A stretch of DNA of 64,000 bases from Hyalella azteca (GCF_000764305.2 NW_025941413.1:186001-250000); one strand, 5' to 3'. Positions 36,606 to 49,608 are shown, counted from the first letter of the stretch. The notes: a model not told the origin generated them from the letters alone. Made by a program: numbers and translations.

Positions 36606-38554
36606 GTCTGATGGACTACAAGACGGTTTTTAAAGCATTATTTTAATCCTTTAATTATTAATGCTTATCTTTTTAGATTGAGGTCTTTACTTTTTGCAAT
36701 TTCTTTCCAAATTCCACACATATAATAATTTTGGTAAACTACAGCCGAAAGATTTAAAAAGTGTATTCAAAAAGTGCGTGTTGAATGTATACTTCTGAGT
36801 TTTAAATGTGATAGGTTTGGATTTATATTGATTGTAATTATTGTCGCCGATTTGTTTTGCAGATGTTTAAACAATTTTATTTTGTAGATACCCATTTGTT
36901 CTCCTATAATTATAACATATAAAGCGACGCAAACTGGCTAACAATTGCTGAATTTGAACGCAAACTTTTGTCCGTGTTTGCCACTATTGTTTCCAGTAAA
37001 GTTTAGTTACTTCGAGCTAATCTGCAAACGAAAGATCATTTTGTATTCTATTGTGATGATAGTGGTGCAAAGCTGGACTCTAATTATTTATTGCTGGTGT
37101 TTATGTCAGTATGTATTTTACAGAGTTGTCATATCAAATAAGAACAACTTTGAAAAGTTGTCCTTGCTAAATCTGGATTTTTTTTCTAAAATCCTCTGTC
37201 GATGTCGCTGCCAAGTAGCCTCATTTTGCACTAGAAAATTTCTTCTCCCGTGGCCTCTAAGTGCCTCCAGTCGCTTCCCCAGCCTGTCCGACCAATTCTG
37301 CTGTTGTCGCTTGTGTTGTCATTGGCCGGGAGCGAGCATTAAGAGTTGCATCAGCTGACATCGCAGCCGATAAATGCTGAGATAAACTCGACCAAGCAAG
37401 TATTTACTCCCTACCCTCACATGCGGTTTATTTCTGCTCTTTGAGACCTCGTGGAAAACCGTGGTTCTGGTTGAATTTACCCTCTTCTCTATAATGTGGT
37501 TTGGACATGCTTTGCAAAATCAATCGAATCCTCTTAAGGTCAAATTTCCAGGCGTTTTGCTGATGAAAACACCGAATAAATTTAGTATCAACATTTTTAA
37601 GTCCACTTTTAAGACTCGGTAGCCTATTTTCTTTATTTTTTTGGAAGAGATGGCTGAAAAGAATTTGAAATTTCTTTTCTAGGAGTTGAATTGTTGAATG
37701 ACTTATCCATCTTCACTGCGTTTAAAGCTGCATTATCTAGATGCGGCAAAGATATCTCTTATCTCTCAAATATATCCATTGCTAAAGAGAACAGATAAAT
37801 TTGCACGTAACTATTGTAATAGGTATGGGACAATTTTCTGCCATTGCATGTTTCGTTACAAGTATTTTGGTCCCTCCTATGTATGTGTCAGACAATGAAT
37901 CATGTTATGAACGGTGATTCAATCTTTCGAGCAGTTGGAAGCACGGTCAATTCCTACATTTAACTTGTATAGTATCACGGTAATTTGTACAAACTGGGAC
38001 GATATAACATAGAAACAGCCATTAAATATTTAATTGAAGACGTATAAATAAATCTACGACGGATGTTCATCGAGAGATCTTCGCAATACCTGTGCGTGAG
38101 AACTGATTTCAAACTAAACTGTACTCATCGAGAAGAAAATTCAGCTTATCAATCTATTGACCATCGACGTAGCGCTCAGTAATTATCCTTCAATTCGCAG
38201 TATTTGATGATACGAAGCCTCCACTCACAGGCATCAGTGAAGTCCGCTCGACAGAAAAGCCAAACGGACTGAACTGATTTTTCATAACGCGAGTTTTTTT
38301 ATGTGATTGGCCTTGTTCAGGCTGATTTTAAAAAGCAAAAAATAGGACGGTAAATATGAAAATTTTTATAAAGAAAATCGCCCCTGGTTCATACTGCTGT
38401 TGTCAACACGATTCGACCACCGTTTTATCTCTAGCGAATAAATATTTGATAAACATAGCGGGATGATTTGACAGAAATATATGATAGAATATTATGACTG
38501 AATTTAGGTTAGCATACAAGGCTCTCAAATATAACAGCCAGACAAACATGGCTA

Positions 38555-38638
38555 AATAATGTGTTAAGTCTGAATGAACACATTATTATACGATTGCGTG
38601 AACACTTGATAATGTTAAGTGTTCAGGCAATCGTATTG
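38555..38638. repeat. Two adjacent stem-loops
   Basis: Hairpin 1: AATAATGTGTT (38555-38565) pairs perfectly with AACACATTATT (38577-38587). Hairpin 2: 38590-38609 (ATACGATTGCGTGAACACTT) pairs with 38619-38638 over 20 bp with one mismatch, around a 9-nt loop. Both contain GAACAC near the loop. They are too short for a standard animal pre-miRNA and are more likely MITE debris or a structured intronic element. Confidence 0.75.
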
Positions 38639-39264
38639 ATAAACTTCTACAACCCACGGTACGTTGACTGTTATTCTGGTATTGCAATGTTTACGCGCCG
38701 TCATATGGCCTCTTCGCTCCATTGAGGATTTGAGGTTCTGTTAGCTGGTAAGCTCTGTGGTGCTTCTTTTAACAAGTCATGATAATGAAGTAGCTTTTAG
38801 ATGCTGCATCTCATTAGGTTGATTAAGTTGTGCCATGTCTTCCGTTTCTCTATATTCCCAATGAGTTTGAGCTGAGGAGAGCAGCTGAAGTCACTCATTT
38901 TTTCCATGTAATAGCTGTGTCCTTATTTCATTGCAGCCAAATTTAATACATTTTAATTTTTATAAGCTTTAATGTGTATAGGCTGATTTTCCATGCGAAG
39001 AGAACTAATCCCTGCTTGAAATTAACTATAATGTCCAACGTTTGTCAATCATTAATTTATATAAAAGTCTTTGAGATCTTGAGATTCCAGTGGAAATGTC
39101 CGATAATAAAAATCAATGAATGCATCAGTCTTAAATTTTAAGGGGTCGTTAGGCTTCATCCGCTGCTGTCACGCGCGTCCTGTCGATTTTACCGCCCAAA
39201 CCACAAAGATTGACGCCAAACAGAAGAGACGTGTGCTGGAGCGTTGACTTCATACCTTTGAGTG

Positions 39265-40635
39265 AATATCTTGACTGTAAAATATTTAAATATTTCATTT
39301 ACACCTGATAGAGAGGAACATGCAAACTGGTACGCTGTCTTCAAATATTGTAAGATATTTTTCATATCTAATAATACCTACCTTAGAAATTATTTTTCAC
39401 GTTGTTCGCAAAATAAATAAGATATAATAAGATAATAAGATATAATAAATATTTGCATGTAGATAAACGATAAGCTGCCGGTATATTCGCTCATTATTAG
39501 AATTCAATGTCTGAGCTATGAATAGAAACAGTCAGCCTTCCAAGCAATAATTGTAAATAAATTTCATCCCCCGAGTTCAGATTCAGCAGAGCTGTGTGAA
39601 ATCACAAGCTATAACTACCGCTTTGTGGTAAGCGGTTTACCTTTTTTCGGTTCGTTACTTATTTGTGCTCGATAAGTTAGGGCTACTTAGGAAAGTCACA
39701 ATCAACACCGTCTGTTTTAATTAATGACTTTAATCACTGATGAATCTGTGAAGGACTCCGCTCGATTTTTGGGAACCGTCAACTCTCGCTCTGAGTACTT
39801 TAATTTGTTCTTTTTTATTTATCTTTTGCAAGTTAGTTTTTCATTTACGATTAAATGTTTCACAAATTTCCGCCGTACACCTATTTTTCCATTGGCGGAA
39901 AAAAGTTCGCACTGTTCAGTGTCGAGTGAAAAAGTCAACCAGTCCAGGTAGTACGTAAAAATACTCGATTTTTGTCTCAGGAGAAGAATCGGTTCAATAA
40001 AGAAGAGTAATTTTTTGATGACATATTTCTTGTTCCAACTTTGAGATTATAAAGTTGAATCTTTCTTCTATTTTTCCTTATGAGATATTTTCAGTAACTT
40101 GCAAGCTTCCAAATGTTTTTTTTTATTCCTAATTGGTTCATCGAGACATCATCCGCACCCGCTTATATGCTGCTTCACGTCTCGCCGTTAACAAATAGTT
40201 CTGAGTTAACATATGTTGATGTGAACCTCATACGCAACTTTCAAATTATATATTAATATCGTCAACAAAGGAAAAATTGAAATGTATTTTTCGTCTGACC
40301 ATTGCCTTGTCTACGTCGTTCAGAAGTACCTGCGCAACATTTAATGCCGGAAAAGAGGCTGTCAACCCAGTCAGCATTAAAACTCAACCCATCAGACATC
40401 CTACGTTGAAATAACGTTGATTATACGTTGAAATAACTTCGATTTAACGTTCAAATAACGTTTAAACGTGTTTCAACAATATGAGCTTGTTATCAACGTT
40501 GTTTCAACATCATTTGCCTGAAGGGTTTATGTTCCTGGCATGCATCAGTTTCTCACAATTCCCCGCTATTCTGTACCTTTGATTCAAACTTTGATGAACT
40601 TTGAGTGACTTCCTGAACGAGACACAGGACCTGTT
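39265..40635. repeat. Dispersed direct duplication, copy 1 (about 1.37 kb)
   Basis: Matches 41746-43130 in the same orientation, about 2.5 kb downstream, with shared words such as AACTGGTACGCTGTCTTCAA, GTTCATCGAGAC, TATGCTGCTTCACGTCTCGC and GAACGAGACACAGGA. Similarity is roughly 80 percent, with many indels. There is no coding frame and no terminal repeats. It looks like an old segmental duplication or two copies of an unclassified repeat. Confidence 0.9.
40391..40525 (+). mobile_element. ACGTTGAAATAACGTTGA palindromic repeat, copy 1
   Basis: About 130 bp in which CTACGTTGAAATAACGTTGA on the left is mirrored by TATCAACGTTGTTTCAACAT on the right. Internal ACGTT/AACGT words repeat several times. 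A related copy in the opposite orientation is found outside the duplication at 60521, so it is an independent mobile unit embedded in the larger block. Confidence 0.75.
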
Positions 40636-41745
40636 AAAGCGCAACATTCCTAGTTACTTCTAAGCCGACGAGCACAGACAAATGTTACCTGTACGGACTC
40701 GATTAGAAACGATCTGTCTGTCAGCTGAATAGTTTAAGTATGCCGATCCTCCAGTAATTTGGTAAGACTTGATTATTAGCTGTATAATTAGTTTGATTTA
40801 CTGATGAATAAGCGTGAGTGAATTTTGAAGTCACTCATTTAAATAACGAGAATTAAGTATACTCTCTTGTTAAGTTATAATCAAGTTTCGGTTTTCTGCT
40901 GTCTGTCTGTTTATCGGCAGAATCATCATATTATAAACTGGCGTTTTTTATAAACGATTTATACCACTCAAACAATTGTCCTCGTATGTCATATGATTCG
41001 CAGAGCCTCCCGTACTTTTACGTTGAAGTTCTCAGTAATAAATTTGTAGTTCATTGATGAACTGGGCATAAGATTGCCTGACAGAATTTTGTTCACGTTC
41101 CGTACCAATAAGTTAAATATGAAAAACAACAATTTAGTAACTACCGGTAAATTGTTAATTTTTTATTTGCTAATTTTGATACGGCGAGGCGATCAGTTGG
41201 TATTTTACTAGACCCCCCTAGAACAAACAAGCTTTCTGTAATACTGGTTAAGGAATGCAATATAATCTTACAATTCACCTTGCATGATTTATACGCATTA
41301 ACGGATTGCGATGAAATGAATTTCTAATTTTGATGCAACGAATTGAGTTTCCGGCATTAGTAGAAACAGAAGAAGAAGGATCAACATAAAATACTGATTG
41401 AAAATGATATTTTTAATATTTTGACATAGTTTATATGAATGGATTCCTCAAGCGTACATAAACTTTAATTGCATACACATTCGAATTTGACCTATTTTTT
41501 CGACATCGACGTCCTGTATGCAGTATAGATACAGAACGTCGACATCGTAGTGAGCCTTCGTCAAAACGCGTTTCAAAAGACCAAAAATGTATAAAACCAA
41601 GCCGGCTGAACATATTCTTATTACTTCAAATAATAATGTACTGTTATAAAACTCTTGACGAAGAGAAGAATCCTCAAGTGATCACACCCTTACAGTAATG
41701 GTCAAAAATCTCGTCTCTGGAACTCGGCGCTTTCAGTCGCCTGCT

Positions 41746-43130
41746 CATATCTCTTGACTGTTAAATAATTATATAAGCACTTCGTCTACACCTGCTGGAG
41801 AGGCATCTGCCAACTGGTACGCTGTCTTCAAGTATTGTAAGATTTTTTCATATCTTATAATACCTACCATTTGAGTTTTTCTTATTCGCGAAATAATTTG
41901 GTTAATATTTGCATGAAGATGAATGGGAATCTGCCGGTATTTTCGCTCATTATAAGAATTCAATGTGTGAGTTAACAATAGAAACACAGTCAACCTTCAC
42001 ACTAAGCAATAATTGTAAATAAATTTTCTTCCCGAGATAAACGAGATAAATGTTCAGATTCAGCAGAGCTGCGTGAAATCACCAGCTATTACTTCCGATT
42101 TGTAAGAGCGGTTCACATTTTGCGTTTCCTTACTTATTTGTGCTTGATAAGTTAGGGCTATTTAGGAAAATCACAATTAACACTGGTTGTTTTAATGACT
42201 TTAATCACTTAGTGCAAAACATGAATCTGTACAGGACTCCGTTCGATTTTCGAAAACCGCCAACTGTTGCTCTGAATAGTTAAATTTTTTCTTTCTTATT
42301 TATCTTTGTAAGTTGGTCTATCATTTACGACAAAAAATTTCACAAATTTCCGCCGTCGACCCATTTTTCGATTGGCAGAAAAAAGTTTGCATTATTCAGT
42401 GTCTAGTGAAAAGGTCAATCAGTACGTCCAAGTAGTACATAAGAAAATTCAATTTTTATCTCAGTAGATGGATCTGTTCAATCAAGACCAACAATATTTT
42501 GCTGACCTATTTATTGTTCAAACTTTGAGATTGTTAAATTGGATGTTTCTTCTAATCTTCCTCTTGAGAATCTCTTTCAGTAACTTGCAAGCTTCAACGG
42601 TCGTTTTTTATTCTTAATTGGTTCATCGAGACGTCATCCTGACTCGCTTATATGCTGCTTCACGTCTCGCCGTGAACAAATAGTTCTGAGTTGATGTTGA
42701 TGTGAACATCCTACGCACCTTAAAAATGTAATATTAATATCGTCAAGAAAATAAAAATAGAAATGTATTTTTCGTGCGACCATTGCCTTGCTTGCGTCGT
42801 TGAGAAGTACAAGCGCGACATATAATGCCGGAAAAGAGGCGGCACTTCTTGGCCGTCAACCCAGTCAGCATTAGAACTCAACCCATCAGTCATCCTACGT
42901 TGAAATAACGTTGATTATACGTTGAAATAACGTCGATTAAACGTTGAAATAAGATTGTTTAAACGTGTTTCAACGAAATGAACTCGTAATCAACAACGTT
43001 GTTTCAACATCATTTGCCTGAAGGGTTTACGTTACTGGCATGCATCAGTTTCTTAAATTCCCCGCTATTCTGTACCGTTCAAGCTTTGATGAAGTTTGAG
43101 TGACTTTCTGAACGAGACACAGGAACTTTT
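41746..43130. repeat. Dispersed direct duplication, copy 2 (about 1.39 kb)
   Basis: Second copy of 39265-40635. It includes the palindromic repeat at 42891-43024. The 2.48-kb spacing leaves about 1.1 kb of unique sequence between the copies. Confidence 0.9.
42891..43024 (+). mobile_element. ACGTTGAAATAACGTTGA palindromic repeat, copy 2
   Basis: Same element as at 40391, carried within the duplicated block, slightly diverged (ATCAACAACGTTGTTTCAAC on the right side). Confidence 0.75.
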
Positions 43131-43472
43131 ATGAACTGTGATGTCGTGTAAGTGTGAATTTCCCGGGCGTGGCAGCAAAGATTTTTGCTCTCACACCAAC
43201 CTGCAGCAATTCCGGAGACAGTCGCCTTCCTGATACATCCTCTTTAACAGCGCTATCCCTAGCCGGCTATTCCACCCGTCCTCCTCTCATCCTTTTCTAC
43301 GGTTAATCCCCTTAAATTTTTATCTTATTTTCACAGAATTCGCGCTACAGGAAATTCCCTTGATACTGTACTCTATGTTGGATAAGCAGCGAAGATACTC
43401 GAATTGATAAAATTTCATAGGGTGTAGATTGAAAAGGGGGCGTTTTAATATGACGATTACTTACTGTTATTC

Positions 43473-43737
43473 TTATTGCGGATGTTGATCATGTATAATG
43501 TTAGGATGCGAGATGTATAAAAAATGCATTATATTATTTTTCAGTAACTTTTTTAGTCGAGCTTTATCTTTCTTGACCTGTTTGTTTTCAACAAAAATTT
43601 TTTCCTCCAACGAGGAATTTTCCTCGTCTTTCGAATTTCTCGCGAATTCGAGAATAAATTCGAGGGCACAGTTATGATTGCTGTCCATTTTCGCATGGTA
43701 ATCAAGCTCTTTAAATTTGGTGTATGTGGAAAACATT
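43473..43737 (-). CDS. Weak candidate exon or ORF on the opposite strand
   Basis: An 87-codon frame on the minus strand, Lys/Glu/Asn-rich, with a coiled-coil-like charged segment (SLEEKIFVENKQVKKDKARL). It is preceded by a good acceptor context (minus-strand TATCCGTTTTTCCAG|A at 43738/43737) and followed, after its stop, by a consensus donor (ACA|GTAAGT) at about 43456. No family is recognised. In AT-rich DNA an ORF of this size can arise by chance. A nested gene or transposon fragment is the alternative. Confidence 0.2.
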
Positions 43738-44291
43738 CTGGAAAAACGGATAAAATTGCATTGAACGATTGTTTTAATTTATTTAAATTAATTCATAACA
43801 CATAAATTTAAGTGGTAAACATGCACTGCTGCAACGAGAATTATTCGAGCTGAGTTTTTCTTGATTTATTAGTTTTGTATCCGACATATTCCGGTCTACA
43901 GGAATTCAGAGCCCTTATCCTTTTTGAAGTAACGTCGTGGGTCCGAGACGAATACGAAGCGATACGAATATACTGAGACGAATCGGTTGTCGTGTGGCGC
44001 TTTATTTATACTGAATAAAAATCTTCCAGAAATCTGTAGTACTGTTCAAGGTCGCAGCTTTTTTGTGGAGTTCAATACAAAACTGTTTCGAACAGCTTCT
44101 ATGAAGTAATTAAATCAACTTATTGAATATTATGAATCAATAACTTATTTACCTTTAAATGGGAAGTTCGATAATTCCTACAGGTTCCTGAAACGAGTAT
44201 ATGATCCCCATTTGAAGGCTGCATTCCTGCAATGTCATCTCTTATATACCTCAATGACCAGCAAATGTGTGCATTCATACAACTTCTGTTA

Positions 44292-44482
44292 GGGTACGCA
44301 CACAGTGAAAGCAGGTTTGCCCGCGCGGGCAACCTGCTCCACCCTGCCACAAGAATGAACATAGGATAATAATGTAAGTGTTCACAGTGAAAACCTGTAC
44401 GAATAGGCTTCTGTAGATGTCAGGCGCCAGCCTGAGCAGGTAACCAGCACGCTGGCAACCTGCTTTCACTGTGTGCGTACCC
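44292..44482. mobile_element. PIF/Harbinger-like MITE with TTA target duplication
   Basis: 191 bp with near-perfect 30-bp inverted ends: GGGTACGCACACAGTGAAAG on the left, CTTTCACTGTGTGCGTACCC on the right. It is flanked on both sides by TTA (44289-44291 and 44483-44485). A 3-bp TWA-type duplication and GG-starting ends are characteristic of PIF/Harbinger elements. A subterminal palindrome (CAGGTTTGCCCGCGCGGGCA and on to ACCTG) lies inside the left end. There is no coding capacity. The clean ends and intact duplication suggest a relatively recent insertion. Confidence 0.9.
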
Positions 44483-45434
44483 TTATACTGGAAGAGAAAT
44501 CAGCACCTGCAACCTGACTATATACCAGCTCTCCTGAGCAGAGACTGCTGGCGCGCCAATCTCGACTCGCTTAGGAATGAGTTCATTTCCTTGTTATGCT
44601 GAGAGCTTTCGTTGACCTCATCGAGTTCTCTTATTCGCGAGACCGTGTTGCTGCTAAGTGCGAGGCGCTGAGTAGAGGCAGCCTGATATACGGATAAGAA
44701 CTTAGAAACATTCTTTAATGCATGGAGGTACTCTTGTTTGACAAACGTTGATGTATTATGAGAAAATTCTTGTTACCCAGACTTTATTTAAACTAGAATT
44801 ATTCTACAGTTCGTTGGGGTACGATATACTCTAAGGTGTTACATTCACTCAAAACATTTTCAAACATATTCTTGTAATTTCATGCGTAAATAGCGTCGTT
44901 CGACACTTAATTGCAGTTGATCATCTTCCCTTAAATCTTCAAATTACTATTAAGTTATGAGAGGACAATTTACTTTTTTACATGGATTTCAGCACATTAG
45001 TGAAAATGTTACTGTTTGATCAAATATGGAATCTTTCTATATCCTGATGCCCTATCCCCAAGTAAGGTCACTGTTGTCATCCATTATTCAAAGCATTTTT
45101 AATAAGTGACTCATGTTTTCCAATAGTACCTTTCTAACTTATGTCGGTCAATTCATAGACGACCAACTTTCATAAAGCGTTATGACATATTTTTTCTTGT
45201 CTTGTACTGTGCGTAAGTGCTGTTGATTCCCATGCGCTCCTAAGCGCTCCTATCGTTGATTCCCATGTGCCTAAGTGCTAAGTGATTTCCATGTGCTCCT
45301 CGATAATTTGCGTGCATGCGCCTGCTGAGCGTAAGCGTTCGTATGCTTCATTTGGCTCGTGTCGAGTCATCGGGCTAGCGGCGTCCCTCCCAAACCTAGC
45401 TCGCATGCTAGCCCTGTAGTTTTCATCGAAAACC

Positions 45435-45518
45435 TCGAAAATAATATTTTCGAAAATAAAAATAATATTTTCGAAAATAAAATAATATTTTCGAAAATAA
45501 AATAATTCGAATAAAATA
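45435..45518. repeat. 21-bp AT-rich tandem repeat with palindromic unit
   Basis: Four copies of a TCGAAAATAAAATAATATTTT-like unit. AATATTTTCGAAAATA within it is nearly self-complementary, so the array can form hairpins. Confidence 0.85.
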
Positions 45519-46363
45519 ACTAGCCATCGAACATCGAAAATGATATTTTCTTGTGGAGACCGGTTCCGCATTGAGAGAACTTATTAGTCAGAATGAGTTT
45601 AGCTCTGTTGCATAAACTTCTTTTGATCGAACTACGATAAGTGAAAGTTTCTTTTTTCAAAATGTAACCCCAAATTTCATATGAAATGGTATCAAGAATT
45701 TGAAGTGAAATGTTTTTTCTACATATTCGCAACTCGAGCGTTTTACCGTTTTACCGAGTAATGTTTAATTATTTTGATGAAATGTTCAATTTGACATTTT
45801 TTCATTCTGGTAGTTATATTTCTTCAGCTGCGTGCAATTTGATTTATTTTCAGGTTATTGATAATATAATGAGGTAAAACAGTGTATTTCTGTTCTGGTA
45901 GATGTGTTTCATTTTTTTCACACCAAACCGAAAAATACTTTATTATTAAGTTCAAATGAAAGACTTGTATGTGAGATCAATTATGTATTAGTGAATATTA
46001 GTGAATTTTCCAAATTCACTGAGTACTAAACAATTATCTTTGAGTTTCTGTCAAACCCTGAAATTCCTGGTAGTTCAGCGATTGTCTTTGCTGTTTACAT
46101 CCCGCAGCTGTTCACTGGTCAAGCAATTTAATTTTGGGCCGAATATTTTGCTCAATGAAATGCATCGTGCATCCTGGAAGTGCTTCTCACTTAGGTCTTG
46201 GATTGAGGCCTATTAATTAAACAAGGTTCGGGGAATACATGATTTGTGCAACGACTGTTTAGCTGCTTATGTGTCCTGCTTATGGTTTGATTGTGTCTGT
46301 CATCTATGATTGCATTAATTTTGCTGATTACCATATTTAATTTCTTGTTCTTGTCCTATAATG

Positions 46364-46364
46364 N
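46364..46364. other. Single ambiguous base (N)
   Basis: N inside ATAATGNTCATTA. Probable assembly join. Confidence 0.9.
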
Positions 46365-46459
46365 TCATTAACCCGTCGATTTCCCAATTTTATTTAAAAT
46401 AGCACCTTGTTCATTATTTTTCTTACATTGAATCTAGTGCTCCTGCCCTAGGAAACGCG

Positions 46460-46930
46460 GTCTCTTAATTGTACTTTCCTACAGGTGGTCACAGTTACTC
46501 GAAGCTCAGGAGAACGAGGGTCCTGTGATAAGGTCGGAAGCTAATTATGCTTTGAGCTGAATTGCCTCCTGTTTGATTCCTTATTTATAGATTGAGCCTT
46601 ACAGCTTCCTGATCCGCTTGTGGCTCATGCATTTAATAATACGCCGCCTCTCACGTCAAGTGACTGCAAATTTTCAGTTTCATTCCTCTCTATAAACGGC
46701 ACAATACAAGTGCTTTACAGAGCGCTGCTTAATTTCGCCATCCTCTCGAGTTGATACACCGACTCGCTTTCTTTAAATACGTTGTCTTTGGAGCTTTGAA
46801 AATCCGCTCCCACTGCACTTCCTGCATTTACGTTCCCATATACTTCTCAGGACAACATCCATCCATCATTCGCTTTAATGCTGCGTCTGCTTAATCACCG
46901 CCAGATTAATTTTAACGAACTCCAACCTCA
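46460..46930. promoter_or_regulatory. Candidate intronic regulatory block
   Basis: About 470 bp of complex, repeat-free sequence with higher GC than its surroundings and clusters of ATTA/TAATTA cores (46487, 46543, 46636, 46893, 46906). There is no open frame. It is similar in texture to 34850-35110. Speculative without comparison. Confidence 0.15.
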
Positions 46931-47734
46931 TGCCCAATAATTGGATTCTTATAATTTATAAATTTGTAATGCTGCTGTTTGAAAATAATGTCGCAGCAAA
47001 CTCCTGGGATTTGTTCGGTCTGATTTTGAGCCTAAGTTTCTTTGAAATATTGTCCCATACTGATTACCTGCGATCTTATTACCTGTGAAGTTTTTGTTCA
47101 GCCTGGTTGTATATACTCCGTGCATTTTAGCAAAGGGTGAAAGCTTTCTGCAGAGCCGCACTCCGCGACATTTTTCGAGTGACATCTTATTTTCATTGTG
47201 CTGCTCAGCTCCTGGATTGGCTTTGAAGTTGCTCTCCTTATTATTTATATAATTGTGCCGAGCATTTGTTCTGAACGAAGCTCTGCTCAAGATTTTCCTG
47301 CAAACTAATGAACCCGATTGAAGTTTCGAGTGTATTTTGATTTTTTTTTATGTAAAACAGTTTATATTCTACCGCTTTTCCAGTTATGCCGTTTTCCCCT
47401 TGCTTCTGCGGAACACCCTTTATATTCATGAAATACGATACAGGCGAATGCATTTTTTGTTGATCCAGGCCTGCCAGCTGTGATTGACTTCATTTTTGGA
47501 AGTGAAAACATGACTGGAATAACATTTTTTCCCATCCACCCCAAGCATTCATAGTTGTAGTATTAATTTTTTCCTTAAAATAAGATAAATCAATATACGT
47601 TTCTGGTACCGTATGTGGTTAATTTTCAGATAAAATCTCCTAAAGAAATATTGGTAAATAAAATATGATGTAAATATGCACGACAGCAGTTATATATAAG
47701 TGCTATATATTCATCAATGATATGACTTGCTGTT

Positions 47735-47850
47735 ATTGTCATTAATAATTAGTCATTTATATAATAATGACGTAATAATAATTAGTCATTATTCGTCAAA
47801 TTAACCTAATAATTAATAATAATGACTAATAATAAATTAGTCATTTATAG
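47735..47850. repeat. AATAATTAGTCATT repeat tract
   Basis: About 115 bp of irregular, partly inverted copies of TAATAATTAGTCATTTAT and TAATGAC. Confidence 0.75.
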
Positions 47851-49530
47851 CTCCGTTCAAAGTTTTCATCTTGGGAAATTTGAAGGCATTGAAAAACATC
47901 TATTATTCCTGAAAGAGGCAGCCAGTACGCATGAATCCCTGATAAAGTTCTTCAATATCCCGAAATATCTGAAGTCATTCAGAGATTCAAATAATGGAAT
48001 TTAAATTCCACAGCAAAATTATGTTTTAACTTTTATTTCTATGGTAAAGTCATGAGGTTTTTCTTCGCAAATTAAACTCTTTAATGGTCTCTTCAGCGTC
48101 GCCTGAACTTGGGGTACAGAATCCCTTTCTTTTCACGTGTTCCTGACTTTGGCCTCGTACAAAAAAAAAACGCTGCTACGATTTGTCCGTGTGACTTATT
48201 GTATTTGGCTTGTAATTTCACTTAGAATTGTGCAAAAACAATTTGTTTTATGTTAGCCTTACGAATACAATGATATCTTTCTCAATTTGATAAAACTGCC
48301 ATGTATACAGGGAAAGAATGTGGTTGCTAGACTTTCAAGACGAATCAAAGCAGGAGCAACAACAGAAATGCTTATAAATGTAATTGAGAAACTAAATCGC
48401 AAAGCTACTTATCGAGGTCACTTCCTGTTTAGCACTTAGCACTGACGTCAAAGACGGCTATGTTTAAATATGATTTTATATTTTGTGGTTGATCATATAA
48501 AAAATTCAGCAAATTCTATTTTTCTACGACTGAGTTCACAGATTATTACTCGTCCTTTCTGTGAAGGTGAGAATCATTTAGAAGGAAAATGGTACAAATT
48601 ATTATTTGTACAATTCGTCACGAGCATTTGTATGTCACTGTTTTCTGAATCGCCGAATTCAATGAATTGCTTGAAGATATCTCATGTTTATTATGCTGGT
48701 ACCAATTTTGGGCGATTTTGCTGGGCAATGGTCTTGTGCTATGGTAGCAGAAGCTCCATATACTTCGGTTTGCAATGCGTTTTATTATAGTGAATGATCT
48801 ATTGACCTGGGTCGAGCTTTAGTACGCAGATCTTACTTTTTCTCGTTTAGTGGTAACATGGCCATAAGGAGCTTTTTATGGTCGATCATGGCTAGTAACG
48901 CATCTTATGGGCCTTAGGGCTCAGCCTCATTATTCACGGCTGATCTATGGATGACCTGTTTTGGTACACTGACGACTGAATGATTTTGGTAAACAAGTAA
49001 GCCAATGCAACGCCTAAGTTTGTGCCAACTTTTTTAATTCAAACTTTTAGTTTTATTGGTGAAATTAAGCTGTAAAGAAAAACCATTTGCTTATGCTCTT
49101 GAAAATCTCCTAGTTTCCCTTCTCGTTCGATCAAAACGGAAAACGGCTTACCCGATATTATGCTTGGAAATTACTAGCCGCATTACTATTATTCCAACAA
49201 TTTGTTTCTTATTCATGAATCTATCCAATGAGCACTGCCTCTAATTTTTCAATTTTCTATTCATTTAATACTTTCTAATTTCTATTTAATACTTTACTCA
49301 AGGCCCGGATCCTCCGCAGTTTTCAAGGTTGATTTGCCTACTCGAGACATGGCATTTGTATAGGTACAATTCAGCGCCAGACGTCAAAATCTCATATGAT
49401 TCCAGCTTCTCCGCCCTTAGGTCACATACGAAGCTAATCACGCTCAACTCTTGGGACACCGCCAGATCATGTATGTGCATGACCTTCAGCGTTTGGCTTC
49501 GCCAGAGAGTTTTTTTGCTGCCGTTGGCAG

Positions 49531-49608
49531 TAAAGCATTCCTGGGCCGCGACGGTGGCTCCGCTCTGTCTGGACCGGCCATCGACATGCCGGGCTTGCAG
49601 CGGTCGCG
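49531..49608 (+). CDS. Weak candidate cassette exon (phase 2/2)
   Basis: A long pyrimidine tract ends in TTTTTTTGCTGCCGTTGGCAG|T at 49530/49531. In the frame compatible with the phase-2 donor at 33960, coding-like GC-rich codons read KAFLGRDGG then SALSGPAIDMPGLQR. GT donors at 49603 and 49609 also leave phase 2, so the segment (72 or 78 nt) could be skipped or included without disturbing the frame into 51174. Both donors are weak (GTCGCG, GTGGAG). The frame ends in TGA at 49637 if read through. Confidence 0.2.

Noticed and set aside
46949..47544. Three overlapping minus-strand open frames
   Set aside because: They are in different frames, with no domain and no convincing splice pairs. Chance frames in AT-rich DNA are sufficient.
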